A DNA stretch of 64,000 bases from Candidatus Thalassarchaeum sp. (GTDB lineage Archaea; Thermoplasmatota; Poseidoniia; Poseidoniales; Thalassarchaeaceae). Positions 63,488 through 64,000 of the stretch are shown piece by piece (the stretch's first letter is position 1; every line of letters starts with the position of its first letter). Where the stretch lies: positions 38,570 through 102,569 of the forward strand of contig JAKURL010000005.1 of NCBI GenBank assembly GCA_022449345.1, in the 5' to 3' direction. The notes beneath the pieces were generated by a model. It saw nothing but the letters and a program-made list of their open reading frames with translations. It was not told the origin of the DNA and searched no databases. A program made the translations under genes and the position numbers.

Positions 63488-64000
63488 ATGGCAGCGGAGC
63501 GGCCGAGCGAAGGCGACGAGCAGGCACTGGTCGATTGGCTGGCCGAGCAGATAGCCCATCACTCGAATCTCTACTACAACGAGGCCAGACCGGAACTGTC
63601 CGACGCCGAGTTCGACGAGCTCTGGGACGAGCTCAGCAGGCTGCATCCCGAGCACCCCCAACTGAGAAAGGTCGGCTCGGACCCCCCTCCCGGCTCAATC
63701 AAGGTCGAGCACCTGTTTCCCATGCTCAGCCTCGACAAGTCGAGCACCGAGGAAGAAGTCGCACACTTCGTCGCCGAGACCACGGCCCAGAGCCGCAGGG
63801 TCGCGTGCCAGCCGAAGCTCGACGGCTCCGCGCTTTCACTGGAGTTCCGCAGGGGGCGCCTAGTAAGGGCCGCCAGCTGAGGCAGCGGGACGCGCGGAGA
63901 GGATGTGAGAGCAAACGTCCGGAGGATTCCCAACGTCCCTGAGTCACTCAACTGGGAGGGCGACTGCCATGTCAGGGGAGTGGTGGTAATGCCTCTGGAC
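63488..64000 (+). pseudogene. ligA: NAD-dependent DNA ligase LigA, 5' part, interrupted by an in-frame TGA
   Basis: The first 130 residues are the LigA Ia and adenylation domain start: HSNLYYNEARPELSDAEFDEL, FPMLSLDKSS and CQPKLDGSALSLEFRRGRLVRAA, where K in KLDG is the AMP-accepting lysine. TGA at 63878-63880 follows. The same frame then continues without a break as GSGTRGEDVRANVRRIPNVP to the window end, which is the ordinary LigA continuation after TRGDG. The TGA thus replaces the conserved arginine of TRGDG (E. coli Arg136 by my alignment), consistent with a CGA to TGA change. The GC content is about 62-72% in hand-counted rows against about 50% elsewhere. It could be a decayed or recently transferred gene, a sequencing error, or part of a chimeric assembly. 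Confidence 0.75.

Noticed and set aside
63878..63880. TGA as selenocysteine or other recoded codon
   Set aside because: The aligned residue is arginine in LigA, not cysteine, and no SECIS-like hairpin was recognised; mutation, error or decay is simpler.
1..64000. Insertion sequences, prophage, CRISPR-Cas or rRNA genes
   Set aside because: No transposase, integrase, Cas protein, repeat-spacer array or rRNA sequence was recognised in either strand.

Overview
The window looks like a stretch of chromosome from an uncultivated planktonic euryarchaeon of the Marine Group II (Poseidoniales / Thermoplasmatota) type. Archaeal identity comes from transcription factor B, DNA topoisomerase VI (A and B), a clamp-loader small-subunit-like protein, RNA polymerase subunits N and P, an eL18-uL13-uS9-RpoN operon, diphthine synthase, Trm5 and a geranylgeranyl reductase. 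The marine-group flavour comes from giant C-terminally anchored surface proteins with calcium-binding DxDNDG repeats, a B12-dependent ribonucleotide reductase, and bacterial-looking metabolic genes such as an E. coli-like NADP isocitrate dehydrogenase. The lineage assignment is inference; no rRNA gene is present. Genes are packed tightly and no gap without a gene exceeds about 160 bases. Most of the window is near 50% GC by hand-counted rows.

Layout. 1-3.7 kb: the 3' part of uvrA, a BAX-inhibitor-like membrane protein and a LysE exporter. 3.7-10 kb: a minus-strand run (geranylgeranyl reductase, HAD phosphatase, PCMT-like/TPR protein, SDR-type reductase, BNR lipoprotein). 10-12.2 kb: CutA, a trans-sulfuration enzyme and a second LysE. 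12.2-17 kb: an unknown basic protein, diphthine synthase head-to-head with Trm5, three small proteins and tRNA-Asp. 17-25 kb: GMP synthase amidotransferase, RpoP with an extra zinc ribbon, an RFC-like ATPase, tRNA-Arg, a membrane protein, an unusual flavoprotein, a HIT protein, an Sct1/Gpt2-like acyltransferase and a DUF2299-like protein. 25-30.2 kb: a 1699-residue surface protein. 30.2-35.1 kb: an ArsR-type regulator, a membrane protein and Top6A/Top6B. 35.1-39.6 kb: a permuted aconitase-type dehydratase divergent from TFB, then an alpha-helical protein. 39.6-45.8 kb: class II ribonucleotide reductase, OsmC, isocitrate dehydrogenase and a methyltransferase. 45.8-53.6 kb: an 1122-residue solenoid-PIN protein, a 4-TM protein, a DHH phosphoesterase, Nudix, cobalamin adenosyltransferase, two unknowns and RlmH. 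53.6-61.6 kb: a roughly 2657-residue surface protein. 61.7-63.4 kb: the eL18-uL13-uS9-RpoN operon and tRNA-Pro. 63.4-64 kb: a GC-rich segment with a ligA gene interrupted by an in-frame TGA.

Connections. Cobalamin adenosyltransferase makes the cofactor that the class II ribonucleotide reductase needs. An aconitase-type enzyme and isocitrate dehydrogenase could supply consecutive TCA steps. DphB, Trm5, RlmH and the tRNA and ribosomal genes form a translation theme. UvrA, Top6, the RFC-like protein and the broken LigA form a DNA-maintenance theme. No CRISPR array, insertion sequence, prophage or obvious complete defence island was seen. The most unusual items are the two giant surface proteins and the GC-rich stem-loops in front of them, the solenoid-PIN fusion, several homologues lacking catalytic signature residues (PCMT-like, RFC-like and SDH-like flavoprotein), and the GC-rich ligA segment next to tRNA-Pro.
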